64,000 nucleotides of DNA, taken from positions 29,100 through 93,099 of the forward strand of contig JAPQWV010001367.1 of NCBI GenBank assembly GCA_027422505.1, in the 5' to 3' direction. The stretch is from Craterostigma plantagineum (Eukaryota > Streptophyta > Magnoliopsida > Lamiales > Linderniaceae). The position numbers and the translations under genes were made by a program. Positions 12,501-23,924 of the stretch are shown piece after piece. Every line of letters starts with the position of its first letter. Within the stretch, counting starts at the first letter, position 1. The notes beneath the pieces were generated by a model. It had not been told where the DNA came from. It did no database searches and was given only the letters and a program-made list of their open reading frames with translations.

Positions 12501-14422
12501 GTAGGTTTCTGACTAAGTATACATTTCTAAGGGTTAAGTTGCCATAGGAAATCTTACCTTTACCTATGGTCTCACCTTTACCGTTGTCCCCAAAAGTGAT
12601 GATCATTTTGGCACATGGTTTGACATGCGTGAGACGTCTTCTTTCTCCGATCATGTGCCGACAGCAGCCGCTGTCTAGAAACCGGCTGGACCGTCTGAGC
12701 TCCTGCAAGTATTCCTGCAAGAACAGGTGGAGTGGAATCTTTGGTACCCATATATACTTGGGTCCCTGTCTGAAATTAGATATTTAGGGATCCATACTTG
12801 GATTACCCTAATATGTCTACCGGTAGCTGGGTCGATTAGATATTATAACTGTTCTTATTTCTATTTTGGGACGGTATCTAGGATTTCTGTATCTTTTGGC
12901 CTTCGGTCTGGTCTGGGTAGGAGTTTCTCTTGTTGAGGTCTTCCTCGTGAAACGTTATTTTTTATTACTATATGTTTTAGTAGTATCCCCACTGGCTGCG
13001 GTATTGTTTTTCTGTGTGGGACTGAGGTTTTAATGTTATTCACATATCCCAGTCTAGTTCTCCTAGTGCTGGTTGTTTGTGGCATTGGACTAGGGTTATA
13101 GTCGGAGGGACGAACAAAATTTATTACCTTTGAGGCAGTCGGTTGATAAGATGTCGATGCCTCCTCAGTATTTATAACCAAGGCATGCCCGATCATTGGT
13201 GTCCTTTATTGTTCCTTGAAGGCAGTTGAGCGTTATAGATGATCTTGGTATTTTCTTGTACCGGTCCCTTACCCTTTTCTGCTACCTTCAGCCTTTCGTT
13301 GAGCTTTCAGTATTCAACAACCATATTTTGGAAAGCGTCCAATACCTCTTCGTAGTTGAACACAGCTTCATGGCTTGGTTGATCAGCCATTAGGCAAGCG
13401 AGCTCTTTCTCGCTCTCACATCCGCTCAGCTCCTCTTCTGATCTCGATTCCTCTGAATCTGTGTCGTCCCATCTTCGAGAATTCTTTTCAGCTACAAGGA
13501 CGCGTGACTTCCTCTTGCTTTTGTATTTGTTTGCCTCCTTTAGTCTTTCCTTCTTTTTAGGCCAATCAGCAATGTAGTGTCCGGCCTTGCTACAGTTAAA
13601 ACATGTGTTAGGATCTTCGTCCTTTCCGGCATTCTTGTTCGGATTTTTCTTCATAAATTTTCCGCATTTTCTGATGAAGAGAGCCATGGCTTCTTCGCTC
13701 ATTTCATCGTCAGTTTTGGAGGATTCTACTGCCAGTGCTTTGACCGATTGAACCGGTATCACCTCCTCCAGTCTTGTTTGGAGCTCAAACTCGTAAGCTT
13801 TTAGATATGCAAAAAGATCATGTAGCATTTGTTTGCTTAAGTCTTTGGATTCTCTCAGGGCCATTGCTTTTACATCCCATTCTCGTGGGAGTGCTTTCAT
13901 GGTTTTGATTGCCATGTCCATGTTTTCCATTTTTCGCCCAAGAGCTGAGAGATCGTTGATAATGGAGCAGAACCTCTCCTCGAAGTCAACCATAGTTTCT
14001 CATGGCTTCATTATGATGGTGTCATATTTTTTAATGGCAACAACGAGCTTGTTTTCCCTTGTTTGGTCATTCCATTCGCAGATTTGGCAGATTTTGGTCT
14101 ACACTTCCTTTGCGCTCGTACACGTCATGACCTGTCTAAATATTCCCATGTCCAGTGTTTTGAACAGGGTATCCTTTGCGACGTTGTCAAGGTTTGCCTT
14201 CCTTCTTTCTATTATTGTTAGCTCATGTCTTTCTTTCGGAATTTCCTGTGGCTCATCTGGATGTGCCGCATGCCGTACGTTAACCTTTGTAAATACGAAT
14301 GGTCCTGTGTTTATCACATCTATCATCTCGTCGTCTTGCGCACAGAGATGAGTCATTATCCTTATCTTCCACTCAAGGAAGTTTTCTCTGCTAAGCATAG
14401 GAAGCTTGTTTGATGAAGTCAT
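9598..14422 (-). pseudogene. Copia gag-pol polyprotein, inactivated
   Basis: Translation starts at ATG 14422, 31 bp inside the primer site. Gag covers about 14422-13307 in one frame interrupted by stops at 14099-14101 (TAG) and 14000-14002 (TGA), both explicable as Trp codons changed by G to A. A CCHC knuckle follows as CFNCSKAGHYIADW, with Trp replacing the last Cys. An acidic tail ends near ACLMADQPSHEAVF. Protease with LDSGCCRHM and a gag-pre-integrase segment lie at 12720-12400. The integrase core starts at 12132-11929 (HMDLFGPV, VIVDDYSR) and continues frameshifted to about 11560. RT with YVDD is at 10515-10147, and the RNase H C-terminus (TKHIEIRHHFIRDHV, ADIFTKPLPEAKF) ends at 9598. 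Many stops and frameshifts exclude a functional product. Confidence 0.85.
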
Positions 14423-14452
14423 GGTTAGTAGAAAGAGAATATCAAGTAACCC

Positions 14453-14464
14453 GCTCTGATACCA
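14453..14464 (-). other. Primer-binding site, tRNA-iMet type
   Basis: The minus strand reads TGGTATCAGAGC, the exact usual plant primer site complementary to the initiator tRNA-Met 3' end, two bases inside the 5' LTR at 14467. Confidence 0.92.
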
Positions 14465-14466
14465 CT

Positions 14467-15406
14467 TGTTAGGATCGGTTATGTGTTTAAAGGGGGTGAA
14501 TAAACACTTGTTACTTTTTCGGTTTTTAACCAGTTACGATTAGATACTGGTGCTTGATATTCGTGAAGTGACTTGTGCGGAAGCAGACCAGTCGGTTTTG
14601 AACCAAGACCGGATGGAAGATGTGATGTGTGTGTGTAGGTTAGCGAAAGACACAAATTTGTTTCCGGAAGTTCGGAGTAAAAATCTCCTTCTTCCTTTCT
14701 TCCCCGCAAGGAAGGCACCACTAGAAGACTTGGTCTTACAACCCCTGTTGCACAACCTTCTTAGCTAACTAACACAGTAAAACCAACATGGCTATACTCA
14801 GCTAACTAAACTCCTAGAAACCACTTAGACAGCTTCTTACAGTCCGTCTACTTTCAAGAGCTTTTTACAGTCCATTGAGAATAACTCATTTACTACATAT
14901 TTGGTCTGAAGAGAGTGAGGACAACACCTAAACACTTTTTGCTTGAGAGATAGAACTTTTTCTTGCGTTGCTGGATTTCAAAGTTTCTTCAACTTGCCTT
15001 TCTCCTTTTTATAGTTGGGCTTGATGTAGAATACTGTTGTGAGATGGCTCATTGTATCGGACAGAGCTTTAAATGACTTCCCCAAAATGGGTCTGTCTGG
15101 TCTTCTCAGCAGTTGCCCTGTGTCTTTTGCTTTATTCCTTATTTGACTTAGTTTGACTTCAGCTTGGCTCTTGCTGTCAGCCTTGAATTAATTTCTCGTC
15201 AGAAACCTTCAACTTGTCGCTCTTTAAACAAATTTGAATCTTTGTCCATCGTGGCACTTCCGGTATCTGCTTTCGGATCTTCACTGTGCATTTAGGAACT
15301 ATTTTCAGGTATCCGGTTTCACCTGTATCTAACCGATATACTTAATTAAGTTAAGTCCATCACCAAAACTGTTAATCTGAATTATTTAAATTCAGGATTC
15401 CTAATA
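14467..15406 (-). repeat. 5' LTR of the 8.4-kb copia element
   Basis: This 940-bp direct repeat is the partner of 7025-8013. It drives minus-strand transcription. Its last bases are TCCTAATA instead of TCCTAACA, and GGTAG follows as the putative target duplication. Confidence 0.88.
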
Positions 15407-15430
15407 GGTAGATTAATAGAGTAATAAAAT

Positions 15431-16629
15431 GGGAGAAACACAAAAGATTCCCCAATGTTTTTCCTATTGATCGATTTAGTTCTCGATGTTTTCGTGAACC
15501 AATTTAGTCCCCATGTTGTTAAAATTTGAACCAATTTAGTCCCACCGTTAGTTTGACCGTTAATTTTGACTGACAGTGACACGTGTCAACATGTGATTGG
15601 CTAGTCTTAAAAATCATAAATAAATTATAAAAAGGCAAAAATAAAAAGGGAAATATTAATAAATAAAAAATAAAATAAATTGTAGAGAATTTTTTAAAAA
15701 TAATAATTAAAATATAATTTGAAAAAGAGAGAATAAAAATATTCTAAAATAAAATACATTGATAGATAAATAAATTAAGTACAAATTAATACAAAAGATA
15801 GAAGATGTTTAGAATAAAGAAAAATATTTATCGAAAAACTAAAAACGTAAGTTAAAACAAAAATAAAGATAAAAAGTATCATTTGAGTTTACGAGAATCT
15901 GTCCTCATCCCTGCTAAGTTATCGGGATGCAATTCTTCCAATTCAACAATATTTTTTGTAAAAAAAATAATTTATGTAAAATTTATATAATTTAAATGTA
16001 TCTTCTAATTCTTTTAAAATTAGGTATTTTTAAAGATTCTTTGAAATTATCTAATATATTTATATATATATAAAGAACATCTCTAGAAAAGAAATTTCGC
16101 GATTTGGGACGATTGCATCCTTATTAACTTGATAATTCGGGATCGATATTCTAGTAAACTTTCAGTGGAATTTTTTATTTCATTATTTGTACTTTATTTA
16201 GTTTTTAGTAAATATCCTTAGTTATTAATTATTTGTTTATTTTTAACATTTCTCTCTTTATTTTCGTTTTATTTAATTAACTATTTTCAATGTTGATTTA
16301 ATTTGATATTTTTTATTATACATACATTTTTATTCCCTTTTTATTTTTAATTTTATTTTTTATTTTGATTTTTTATTTTCTCTTTATTGTTTATTTTATT
16401 TTAAGTTATAGGTTTTTTATAATTTGCTTCCTTTTTTAATGTTCATGATTTTTTTAAGACGAATCATATGTTGACACAGTCACTTACGGTCAAAATTAAC
16501 GGTCAACTAACGGATGGACTAAATTGATTGAACTTTAACAATATCAGAGACTAAAATTGGTTCATGGGAAACACCAGAGAATAAATTGGTCCATGGAATA
16601 AACAATGGGGACTATTTTGGGTTTCTCCC
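15431..16629. mobile_element. Long-TIR non-autonomous DNA transposon, 1.2 kb
   Basis: The left arm begins GGGAGAAACACAAAAG and the right arm, complemented, GGGAGAAACCCAAAATAG. Similarity continues for about 170-200 bp and includes paired phrases such as 'ccgttaattttgac'. The core is AT-rich and has no ORF. The flanks TAATAAAAT and CAACAAAAC (one base out on the right) would be a 9-bp duplication with three C/T differences, in keeping with a Mutator-like element, but this is weak. It sits 25 bp from the copia element. Confidence 0.6.
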
Positions 16630-17470
16630 GCAACAAAACCAACATAGTATGATACATACATATACATATGAGATGAGATGAGCTTGAAGTTTACTTTTCA
16701 ATAATTGAGCCATGTCTAGTGCTGAACGCCATATACTACTAAATTCTTAAATTACAGAAAATTTTAACAACCACTCGTATACATAATTATTGGTTAGTCG
16801 ATCCCTAAGTCTTATAAACAAATGGAAAAAAAAAAAAAAAACCAGCATGACATTTCAATTAGATTAACATGATTCATGAAGTGGCGGACTCAGCATGGGA
16901 CATGCTGATGGACTACGGGTCAATGGTGGTAGGCAATTCGCATCAACTTTGAATTATATTATATTATATTTTATTGGCTTATATATATTATATTACATTT
17001 GACTAAACAAAAACGGTAGCGCTGTAGTGGACTAATGAGATAGAGTGGGTGAGTAAGAGCATCTATCATAAAATTTATGAGCCTGTATTAACTTAGTAAA
17101 ATGTGAAGTTTGGAGCAAAGTTGAGCTTAAAAGATATCAATTCGTAATTGTGTCTTGCAATTTTATTCAATAGACTATTTATATTCTACATAAAAATATA
17201 CGTAGAGGGGGTCCTTTTTTTTGTTCAGGCGTTCAAAGTTGAAGTCTCCGAGTCGCGTCTGACTATATAGACCACCGCAAAGAATATTCTAATCTAAAAT
17301 TTCTCAACTAGTCCAAAACAAATAGAACAGAAATCTCTAAATAATCATATTCGCTTATCTTTACGTGCAAAAAGAGTCCAAATCGGCCGGCAAATTTGAA
17401 ATGTTCTTTTTTAAAAAAAAAAAAGTGAAATGTTTTAATACATAAAAACAAAAAAATGTAGGGCTATACT
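16630..17470. other. Intergenic region upstream of AAE14
   Basis: AT-rich with several A- and T-tracts. I see no gene and no clear repeat boundary. The last few hundred bases are presumably the distal promoter of AAE14. Confidence 0.4.
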
Positions 17471-17520
17471 AACCAATGATAAAGAGAGATAGAGAGAGAG
17501 AGGCTCGGGATATATATACA
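17471..17520 (+). promoter_or_regulatory. Core promoter of AAE14
   Basis: A CCAAT motif (in aaccaatgat, 17471-17480), a GA-dinucleotide tract (about 17482-17503) and a TATA box (tatatata, 17511-17518) follow in order, about 105 bp before the start codon at 17625. Spacing and order fit a plant RNA polymerase II core promoter; transcription would start near 17540-17550. Confidence 0.5.
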
Positions 17521-17624
17521 CCACAAGAAGAAGAAAAACCCAAGGAAGACATATATTATCCACAACTCATTCCCACAACAATCCCTCTATTTTCTGATAT
17601 AACCAATTTTGGCCCGCCGGACCC

Positions 17625-20611
17625 ATGGCGACCAACCACCACTCGGAGGCTCACATCTGTCAGTGCCTGACCCGACTAGCCACCGCCAGGCGCGACTCCG
17701 TCGTGACGGTCAATGGTCAAAGGTCTAAAAATGGAATGCAGTTCGTCGAGTCTGTGTTGGACTTGGCCCGCGGGCTTGTCGACCTCGGGCTAAAGCCCGG
17801 CGACGTCGTTTCCATCTCTGCTCTGAACAGGTTTTCCATTCTTGTATAGCTTCAATTTAGTTGCTTTTGTCATAGTTCATGTTCTTACATATATATCACA
17901 TGTTATGTCTGGAGAAGTATGGAGAAAGCAAAAATAAAGATAAATAGATAAGACTGACTTTCAAGTTTGTAAAATTTCATTTTGTTTTTACTTAGTTACT
18001 TCATTGTTTTAACTTAGGTGACGCGTTCTCAATGGTTTTCCTTTTTTTTTTTTATTGCAGTGATTTGGAATGGATTCTTGCGATCGCTTATGTAGGAGGA
18101 ATCGTGGCGCCTCTCAACTACCGATGGGTTAGTCGTCATTTGGAAGTTCATAATTAGTTTCTGAAATTACAAAATAAATTAAGAAGAAATACATTGTTAG
18201 TCATATTCAGTTGATATATACAAACATCCAATCATTTTTAGCTTTATATGTTATCTGGAAACAGCTAACTATTATTAGTCTGTCTGACACAAGAAAGTTA
18301 ATTATAAACAGATCTTCACGTGTTAATTAATTTTGGTCAACTCTTGCATGATTTTATTTCATATGTGTTACATACAGGCGTAGAAATCTAAACGAGCCTT
18401 GTGGATCTGTAACTTTCGTTACATTCTATAGTTCTATTATTACAGATGGCCCTAAGACGAAGCAATCCGAATTGAATAAGGTTTTACAATATTCGTGATA
18501 TAAAATATTCAAGTTATTCCGCTTTTCTTGAAAAACAAGAACGGAGTTAGCTACTGCAAGTACAGCCCAAATAATCTTTTACATGTCGAGTTTGAACTTT
18601 ATCTTACTAAATTAATATGTTTAGATATGATATTTTAAGTGAAAATTATATAACACGTATAATATTAAATTTTTTTATATTATTGTACAGAGCTTGGAAG
18701 AGGCAAAATATGCAATGGAGGTAGCAAAACCTGTTATGTTGGTGGTTGACTCGAGTCAAGGCTTTTGGCATTCAAAGTTCGCCATCGACGGCGACAGCTC
18801 TGTTCCGTCGTCATTACGGTGGCATGTCTTGATGGACCTTCCGGTCAAAGTCAACAATTCAGACACAGGTTTTGAACATTGCATCATCATTAATAAACTA
18901 AATTTAATACACCAATACAATAATAATAGAATTAATATCTTTTTAATATACAGTTTTGGCTGCCGAATTGCTCAAGAGGCCCGAGAAAAGATCCATGTCG
19001 CTGGACTATTGTTGGGCGCCGGGGAAAGCTGCAATTATATGCTTTACTTCAGGTACTTATTATTTCATTTTCAATTATATTACCTATTTAATGCCATCAA
19101 ATTCTGATCATTTTATTTATCTATTTATTAGGTACCACTGGAAAGCCCAAAGGAGCAGTCATCAGTCACTCGGCTATTGTAGTTCAATCTCTTGCCAAGA
19201 TTGCCATCGTCGCCTACAACGACGACGACGTACGTTTACGAAAAAACTCATAGGCCAAAGTGCAATAACTTATCATTTCACATCATTAATCTAATTATAA
19301 TTTAATTTCATTTCACAGGTGTATCTCCACACGGCACCACTATGCCATATAGGCGGTATATCCTCGGCCATGGCCGTGTTAATGGCCGGAGGCTGCCATG
19401 TAATAACGCCCAAGTTCGACGCAAACTCAGCATGCGAAGCAATACGAGCGCATCGAGTGACCTCATTGATCACCGTCCCGACGATGATGGCCGATTTAAT
19501 TTCGGTCAACCGAACGAAGCAAACTTCGTCCGCCTTCGACTCGGTCACGAGGATCTTAAACGGTGGCGGTGGACTCTCGCCCGAGCTCATGTCCGACGCA
19601 ATAAAAACTTTCCCGAGAGCTACCCTTCTCTCCGCCTACGGTACGTTACAAAATACTGCTGGATGCATCACTTCACCTAAAAGCGTAAGTCAGTCAGTCA
19701 GCGTGACATTGTACACTGACGTCTTTTGATATTTATTGCAGGAATGACGGAGGCGTGCTCATCGATAGCCTTCATGACGCTATACGACCCGACGAGCGAA
19801 GGAGGTGTTAGAAGGAGATCAAACCTAAGCTCGCAAGGAGGGGTATGCGTAGGAAAACCAGCGCCGCACGTCGAGCTTCGGATAATTCCCGAGGAGGATT
19901 CAGGCGCTGGGAGAATACTAATGAGGGGCCCGCACACGATGCTCGGTTACTGGGGCATGAACATGGACCAACACTTGCGCGAGGGTTGGCTCGACACTGG
20001 GGATTTAGGTCGGATAGACGGTCAGGGAAACCTATGGCTCGTCGGGCGTGAAAAGGATCGAATCAAGAGCGGCGGCGAAAATGTTTATCCTGAAGAGGCG
20101 AGCAGTTATTATACATTTTTTAAACTTATATTGATCAGTTTCGTCAATCAGTTGGTTTTAGGACTGAACCCTAAATACTAACAGGTCGAGACTGTTATAT
20201 CGAAGCACCCCGGGATTTCCAAGATTGTAGTGGTGGGAGTTCCCGACATTAGGTTGACGGAGATGGTGGTGGGGTGCGTGCAACTAAACGATAGCTGGCA
20301 ATGGGACGATAAGCTTCGTTCCAATCAATCGTCCGAGAAAGCTAGGGTTTTGTCGACCGAGATATTGAGGCAATTTTGCAAGGGACAAAACGTGACGGGG
20401 TAAGAGATCGTTGAACTCATTCTTGTTTCGTAGGCACTAATGCGAACCTAACCGTGTCTTGTCTGACTTTCACAGGTTTAAGATTCCGAGGAAGTTTGTT
20501 GTGTGGACGAACGAATTTCCAACGACGACGACCGGGAAAATAAGGAGAGATCAGATAAGAGCGGAGGTCGTGTCCTCTTCCCAGACGCAGTTTGCGCCTA
20601 GCAAACTGTAA
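17625..20611 (+). CDS. AAE14: o-Succinylbenzoyl-CoA ligase (acyl-activating enzyme 14), nine exons
   Basis: An ANL-superfamily adenylating enzyme that makes o-succinylbenzoyl-CoA for phylloquinone (vitamin K1) synthesis. My exon model is 17625-17830, 18061-18127, 18691-18868, 18954-19052, 19132-19229, 19319-19640, 19742-20097, 20185-20399 and 20476-20611. The frame stays open throughout, giving 558 residues, close to the Arabidopsis protein. Seen motifs are HICQCLTRLA near the N-terminus, the P-loop TSGTTGKPKG (about 181-190), YGMTEACSS (from 322), WLDTGDLGRI (from 406), GGENVYPEE (434-442) and the C-terminal catalytic lysine in TTTTGKIRRD (Lys 535). The last residues are SKL, a type 1 peroxisomal signal. 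Seven introns are GT-AG; intron 7 (20098-20184) needs a GC donor. The initiator is the first ATG after the TATA box and matches the family N-terminus. No frameshift was seen, so this gene looks functional. Confidence 0.93.
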
Positions 20612-20798
20612 GCGTATAGATTGCAAGAGAAATATGTATAATTAATGCTTGTATTATGGTTTAAAGTTTTTCTATAATCGGCAACGCCCATTTTACTTCG
20701 ATTCGACCGTGCAATGAAACAAAACCAACGCTCAATCGTATCCATATCGGATGACGGCGGTTGGCGCGGGGACGTCATCGACATGACGGTGTCCACAC

Positions 20799-20800
<2 letters not shown>

Positions 20801-20870
<70 letters not shown>
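20801..20870. repeat. (AAT)n microsatellite
   Basis: About 70 bp of tandem AAT with one interruption (aataaaaataat), about 190 bp downstream of the AAE14 stop codon. Confidence 0.95.
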
Positions 20871-21089
20871 GTAATGGATGAATGGCTTATACTATATATG
20901 GTGTTTGTTAAGTATTGTCATATTTTGAAGTAGTCTTCTTCTTTTTAGTCCATGAGAGATATTTCTACAGATTGTTATAATTGATATGGGGCTCTACCAA
21001 TCAACGAATTTTATATGTGGGGGTCAAGAATTTTAACTTAGCGGTAGATAAAGTATTGTGAAGTATTCAAAGGCATAAGGTACTGTTTT

Positions 21090-21720
21090 AGCGCGGGGAA
21101 ATGATGGGGACGTAAACAGAAATGACACGAGGATCTACGTGGTTCGAATCCTATCCGATTCGAAGTCCACGGGGCGCTGGGAACTTCCTTCCACTATGTT
21201 GTAACGATGTACACACTTAGATAATCCTCACTTCCACTCCTTAAATCTAGAAAATACGTTGATGATACCTAAAGAACAAATACTGTATGAATGCTTCTGT
21301 AGAAAAGGTGAGAGAGCTGGAAAATATGGCTAAGTCCTCATTTATAGCAACCCGCCTGTTTGATGCTAGGTTTCAGGATTTTCGGGGGACGTACTACCTA
21401 GGGGCTGCAGGAAAAGTGACGGACTGCTTGATGGAATGACCCCTGCGACGGCTACAGTGAAGTGTTCAGTGATATCCTCCTATAATGAGATGACACACGT
21501 CCCTGTGATCTTTTTTCCTTCCCTTCTGCTGTCTCTTCGTCTTGATACACGAGGGTTCTTTCTCCTTTGTCCGGTCCATGCTTGTGTCCGTCACGTCCCT
21601 GCTGATCCTTCTTCATGGGCTTGTGCTTTACTATGGGCCTTTCTTCTTCATGGACTTTGTTGAGCTTTTCTTTGTTTTATTTTTCTCGGCCCAGCTTAGT
21701 TGAGTCCACATCAATGATAT
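21090..21720. mobile_element. Probable solo LTR or LTR fragment
   Basis: Non-coding DNA with features common in plant copia LTRs: a 'ctacgtggttcgaatcc' block followed by 'gtccacggggcgctggg', then a 'ctcatttatagcaacc' leader-like box and a C/T-rich second half. A related 'acgtggttcggcgatc' block occurs in the solo LTRs at 30586 and 37903. No terminal repeats or target duplication could be fixed, so boundaries are approximate. Confidence 0.35.
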
Positions 21721-21989
21721 TTTTTTACTCCTGCTAAGTTCAGTTCAATATCAGTTGTCTGAAATTTATTATGAGTTATAGGGCGAATTTAGGCTGCTTT
21801 TCAAAAATACCAATACACCTGACGTGTGTATATCGTTTTAAGGCTACGCAGGCTATGGTAGTTGGTTATTTAAGAACGAATTTTACATCGTGTTTGGTCA
21901 ATGTTATCCCCCACTTCTATTGGAACACCAATACAACTCATTGGATTTTTGACACGTCATCGAAAAGCCAAATTTTATGATAGTATTTA

Positions 21990-22225
21990 ATTTTTTTTGT
22001 CCCGAGGTATCCCACACAACCTGGCTATGGGCTAATCAACACACTCCAGAGGTGGGACTAATCACGGGACCAGATGGATACGTCCCGAACCAATCCAACT
22101 ACGATATTCATGGGATAAAACTCATATGAGAACTTCTCAAAGGAATCGTAAGAGGGGAATTCGATCTCACGACCTCCTAATCTCAATACCTTTTAGGCCT
22201 CCGCTCAAGCATTAGGCCACGTGTA
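21990..22225 (-). mobile_element. tRNA-derived SINE
   Basis: Read on the minus strand it starts GTGGCCTAATGCTTGAGCGG (A-box-like), has a B-box-like segment GAGATCGAATTCCC about 45 bp later, runs through a unique body and ends GGTATCCCTCGGG-like sequence followed by an A-tract (the T run at 21991-21998 on the plus strand). Length of about 235 bp, internal Pol III boxes near the 5' end and the terminal A-run are typical of plant SINEs. I did not find a clear target duplication. Confidence 0.5.
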
Positions 22226-22412
22226 GAAATTCGGGCAGGGCCTCCGGTAATTTATCCGTCATCGAGGCTCACGCACACACGCCACACATGAGGAGGGGTC
22301 CATATAAGCTTTATGGGGTTCCTCCATAAAACCAATTAGTGTTAAGAGAAGTGGTCCATCAAGCTTATAAATTCGTGATAGCCGTTACGTGCACCATGTC
22401 CATCACTCACAG

Positions 22413-22580
22413 ACAAAGCACATAGATATACTTTATTAAGATCATGTAGAAAAAAGAACGATTGACATGTACTTCGTCAACACTGGGTTAACTCTTGCCG
22501 ACTTATTTACCATGGCATTGGACGAAAAACGCTCTCAATTCCTATTATCTAATATCGGCAGGTTGAATCTCATTGCCTAA
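22413..22580 (+). pseudogene. Copia RNase H C-terminal fragment, Sirevirus-like
   Basis: The frame reads TKHIDILY, stop, DHVEKRTIDMYFV, NTGLTLADLFTMALDEKRSQ and ends LNLIA-stop at 22580. This is the conserved last part of copia RNase H (TKHIDIR...ADLFTKPLDEKR in intact copies). One premature stop is present. Upstream pol is missing. Three G-rich polypurine-like tracts follow at 22783-22920, as in Sireviruses. Confidence 0.7.
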
Positions 22581-22782
22581 TGTGTTCATGCTCCATTGCC
22601 TGATTTCTTTTTATGCTCTTTACAGTTTTTTTTTGGTACGTGCGCATTTCAACTATATTTCCTAGTATTCTTCCCTTGTTTTTTGTTTCAATCCTCCCAC
22701 TACTTATGTGTGTTTACTTGCTCATACGTTGTTTGCATTTAAATACGTATCAGCGATTTTGATTTGCCAAAAAGTGCATCAG

Positions 22783-22920
22783 TTAAGGGGGAGGGTTACT
22801 TCCTTTCAAGCATATGCATCTATGCAGATTTTAAGGGGGAGAAGAAATATTTCAGTACAGTAAAGAAGTACAAAGATTTTTCACACCTTATGCTTATTTT
22901 TGAGGGGGTTTTCATGTTTT
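22783..22920 (+). other. Three polypurine-tract-like motifs downstream of the RNase H fragment
   Basis: TTAAGGGGGAGGG (about 22784), TTTAAGGGGGAGAAG (about 22830) and TGAGGGGG (about 22901) occur within 140 bp. Repeated polypurine tracts before the 3' LTR are described for Sireviruses. The 3' LTR itself is not clearly delimited here. Confidence 0.45.
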
Positions 22921-23229
22921 TATAAATTCTGTTTTGGGGTCATACAAAAGTCTTAATTTTCTTCAAGAAAGAACTACAAATTTTAAAAAGTAGAGGGTGA
23001 GGAAGACAATTTCTCTTAAGTCTACAATCGCGCCTTGGGTAAATGGTACAAGTTTAAAAGAGCAAAAAACACTTCATCTTCACTCACATATCGCAAACCA
23101 AAAACAGACCCGCAAACTTCGTCTTTACGAACTACCAACGACTTAGACTCCTTTCACAAATCCACTGCAATCTATATTTTTAGCCAAAGGTATAATTTTT
23201 TTACACTGCTTTACGATACCCTGTGTTGA

Positions 23230-23607
23230 TTGATGCAGTTTACGGCTCGGCTCATAACAAGTTCGCAAACTATTTTAATATCGAGAACCAGCTTACATTC
23301 TGATAAACTATTTTTTGCAAGTTATTTTTTTTAAATCGAGTTTAAATCTTGTTTTTAGCCTTCAATAAATCTTTGCAAAAAGCCTTGCAATCACTGTTGG
23401 GTTTCTCTAAGAATGTTGCTATTTTTGTAATTTTTCCATATCGCAAAGTTCTTTGTTCGCGAAACTTTTGTTGAAAACCAAGGTTTTATCGCATAGTTTC
23501 TGTTCTGAGCCGCAAATAGTACCCAACATTGTATCGCAAAGTTTTTCTTATCGAAAACTGTCAATATTGAAAATTGTTTTTATCGGAAACGTTTTTAAAG
23601 TCGTCAA
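23230..23607. repeat. TCGAAAA/GCAAA-rich non-coding repeat domain
   Basis: Non-coding AT-rich DNA in which 'tatcgcaaag', 'tatcgaaaac' and 'ttcgcgaaac' recur. It resembles 29361-30022 and 36679-37338; a shared run is 'ttcttatcgaaaactgt'. Probably the LTR or 3' untranslated part of the Sirevirus-like element, interrupted at 23608 by another LTR element. The link is inference. Confidence 0.4.
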
Positions 23608-23924
23608 TATTATGGATAATTATGAATCATCACAATGATTCATCACAAATTATGATGATTAAATGTGGATGTTTTTGGAATAGTAATGACTCATGAATTT
23701 ATGATAAGATGAGGTGTATAAAAAGATTGTATTTTTGTATAAGTTGTATAGATGATTAAATTGTATTTTAGTGTATGATTTTAGTATAAATAGGTGTTGT
23801 AAGTTACATTGTAAAACACACCAAAAGTATAGAAATAATATTATCTCCCTCTAACAATTCTCTCCTTATATTATTATCAAAATAATCATAATATATATAT
23901 ATATATAATAAATATTTCCTAACA
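23608..23924 (+). repeat. 5' LTR of the plus-strand copia
   Basis: It begins TATTATGG (decayed TGTTATGG) and ends CCTAACA. A TATA-like 'gtataaata' lies near 23782-23791. The sequence aligns along its length with 36335-36678, including the phrase 'acaccaaaagtata'. Confidence 0.8.

Larger units (their letters stand above)
7025..15406 (-). mobile_element. Complete, decayed Ty1-copia retrotransposon, Sirevirus-like
   Basis: About 8.4 kb bounded by long direct repeats (7025-8013 and 14467-15406) that begin TGTTAGGATCGG and end in CCTAACA or, decayed, CCTAATA. A tRNA-iMet primer site lies just inside the right LTR and a purine-rich tract just inside the left LTR, so transcription runs right to left. 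The flanking pentamers are TGTAG and GGTAG, a target duplication with one mismatch. Internal order is gag, protease, integrase, RT, RNase H, which is copia. The gag acidic ACLMAD segment after the zinc knuckle, and a long spacer between RNase H and 3' LTR, suggest the Sirevirus lineage; that lineage call is inference. Confidence 0.88.

Noticed and set aside
19291..19590. 99-codon minus-strand ORF and plus-strand 19342-19680 frame in AAE14
   Set aside because: Shadows of exon 6, whose frame carries the conserved adenylation-domain residues.
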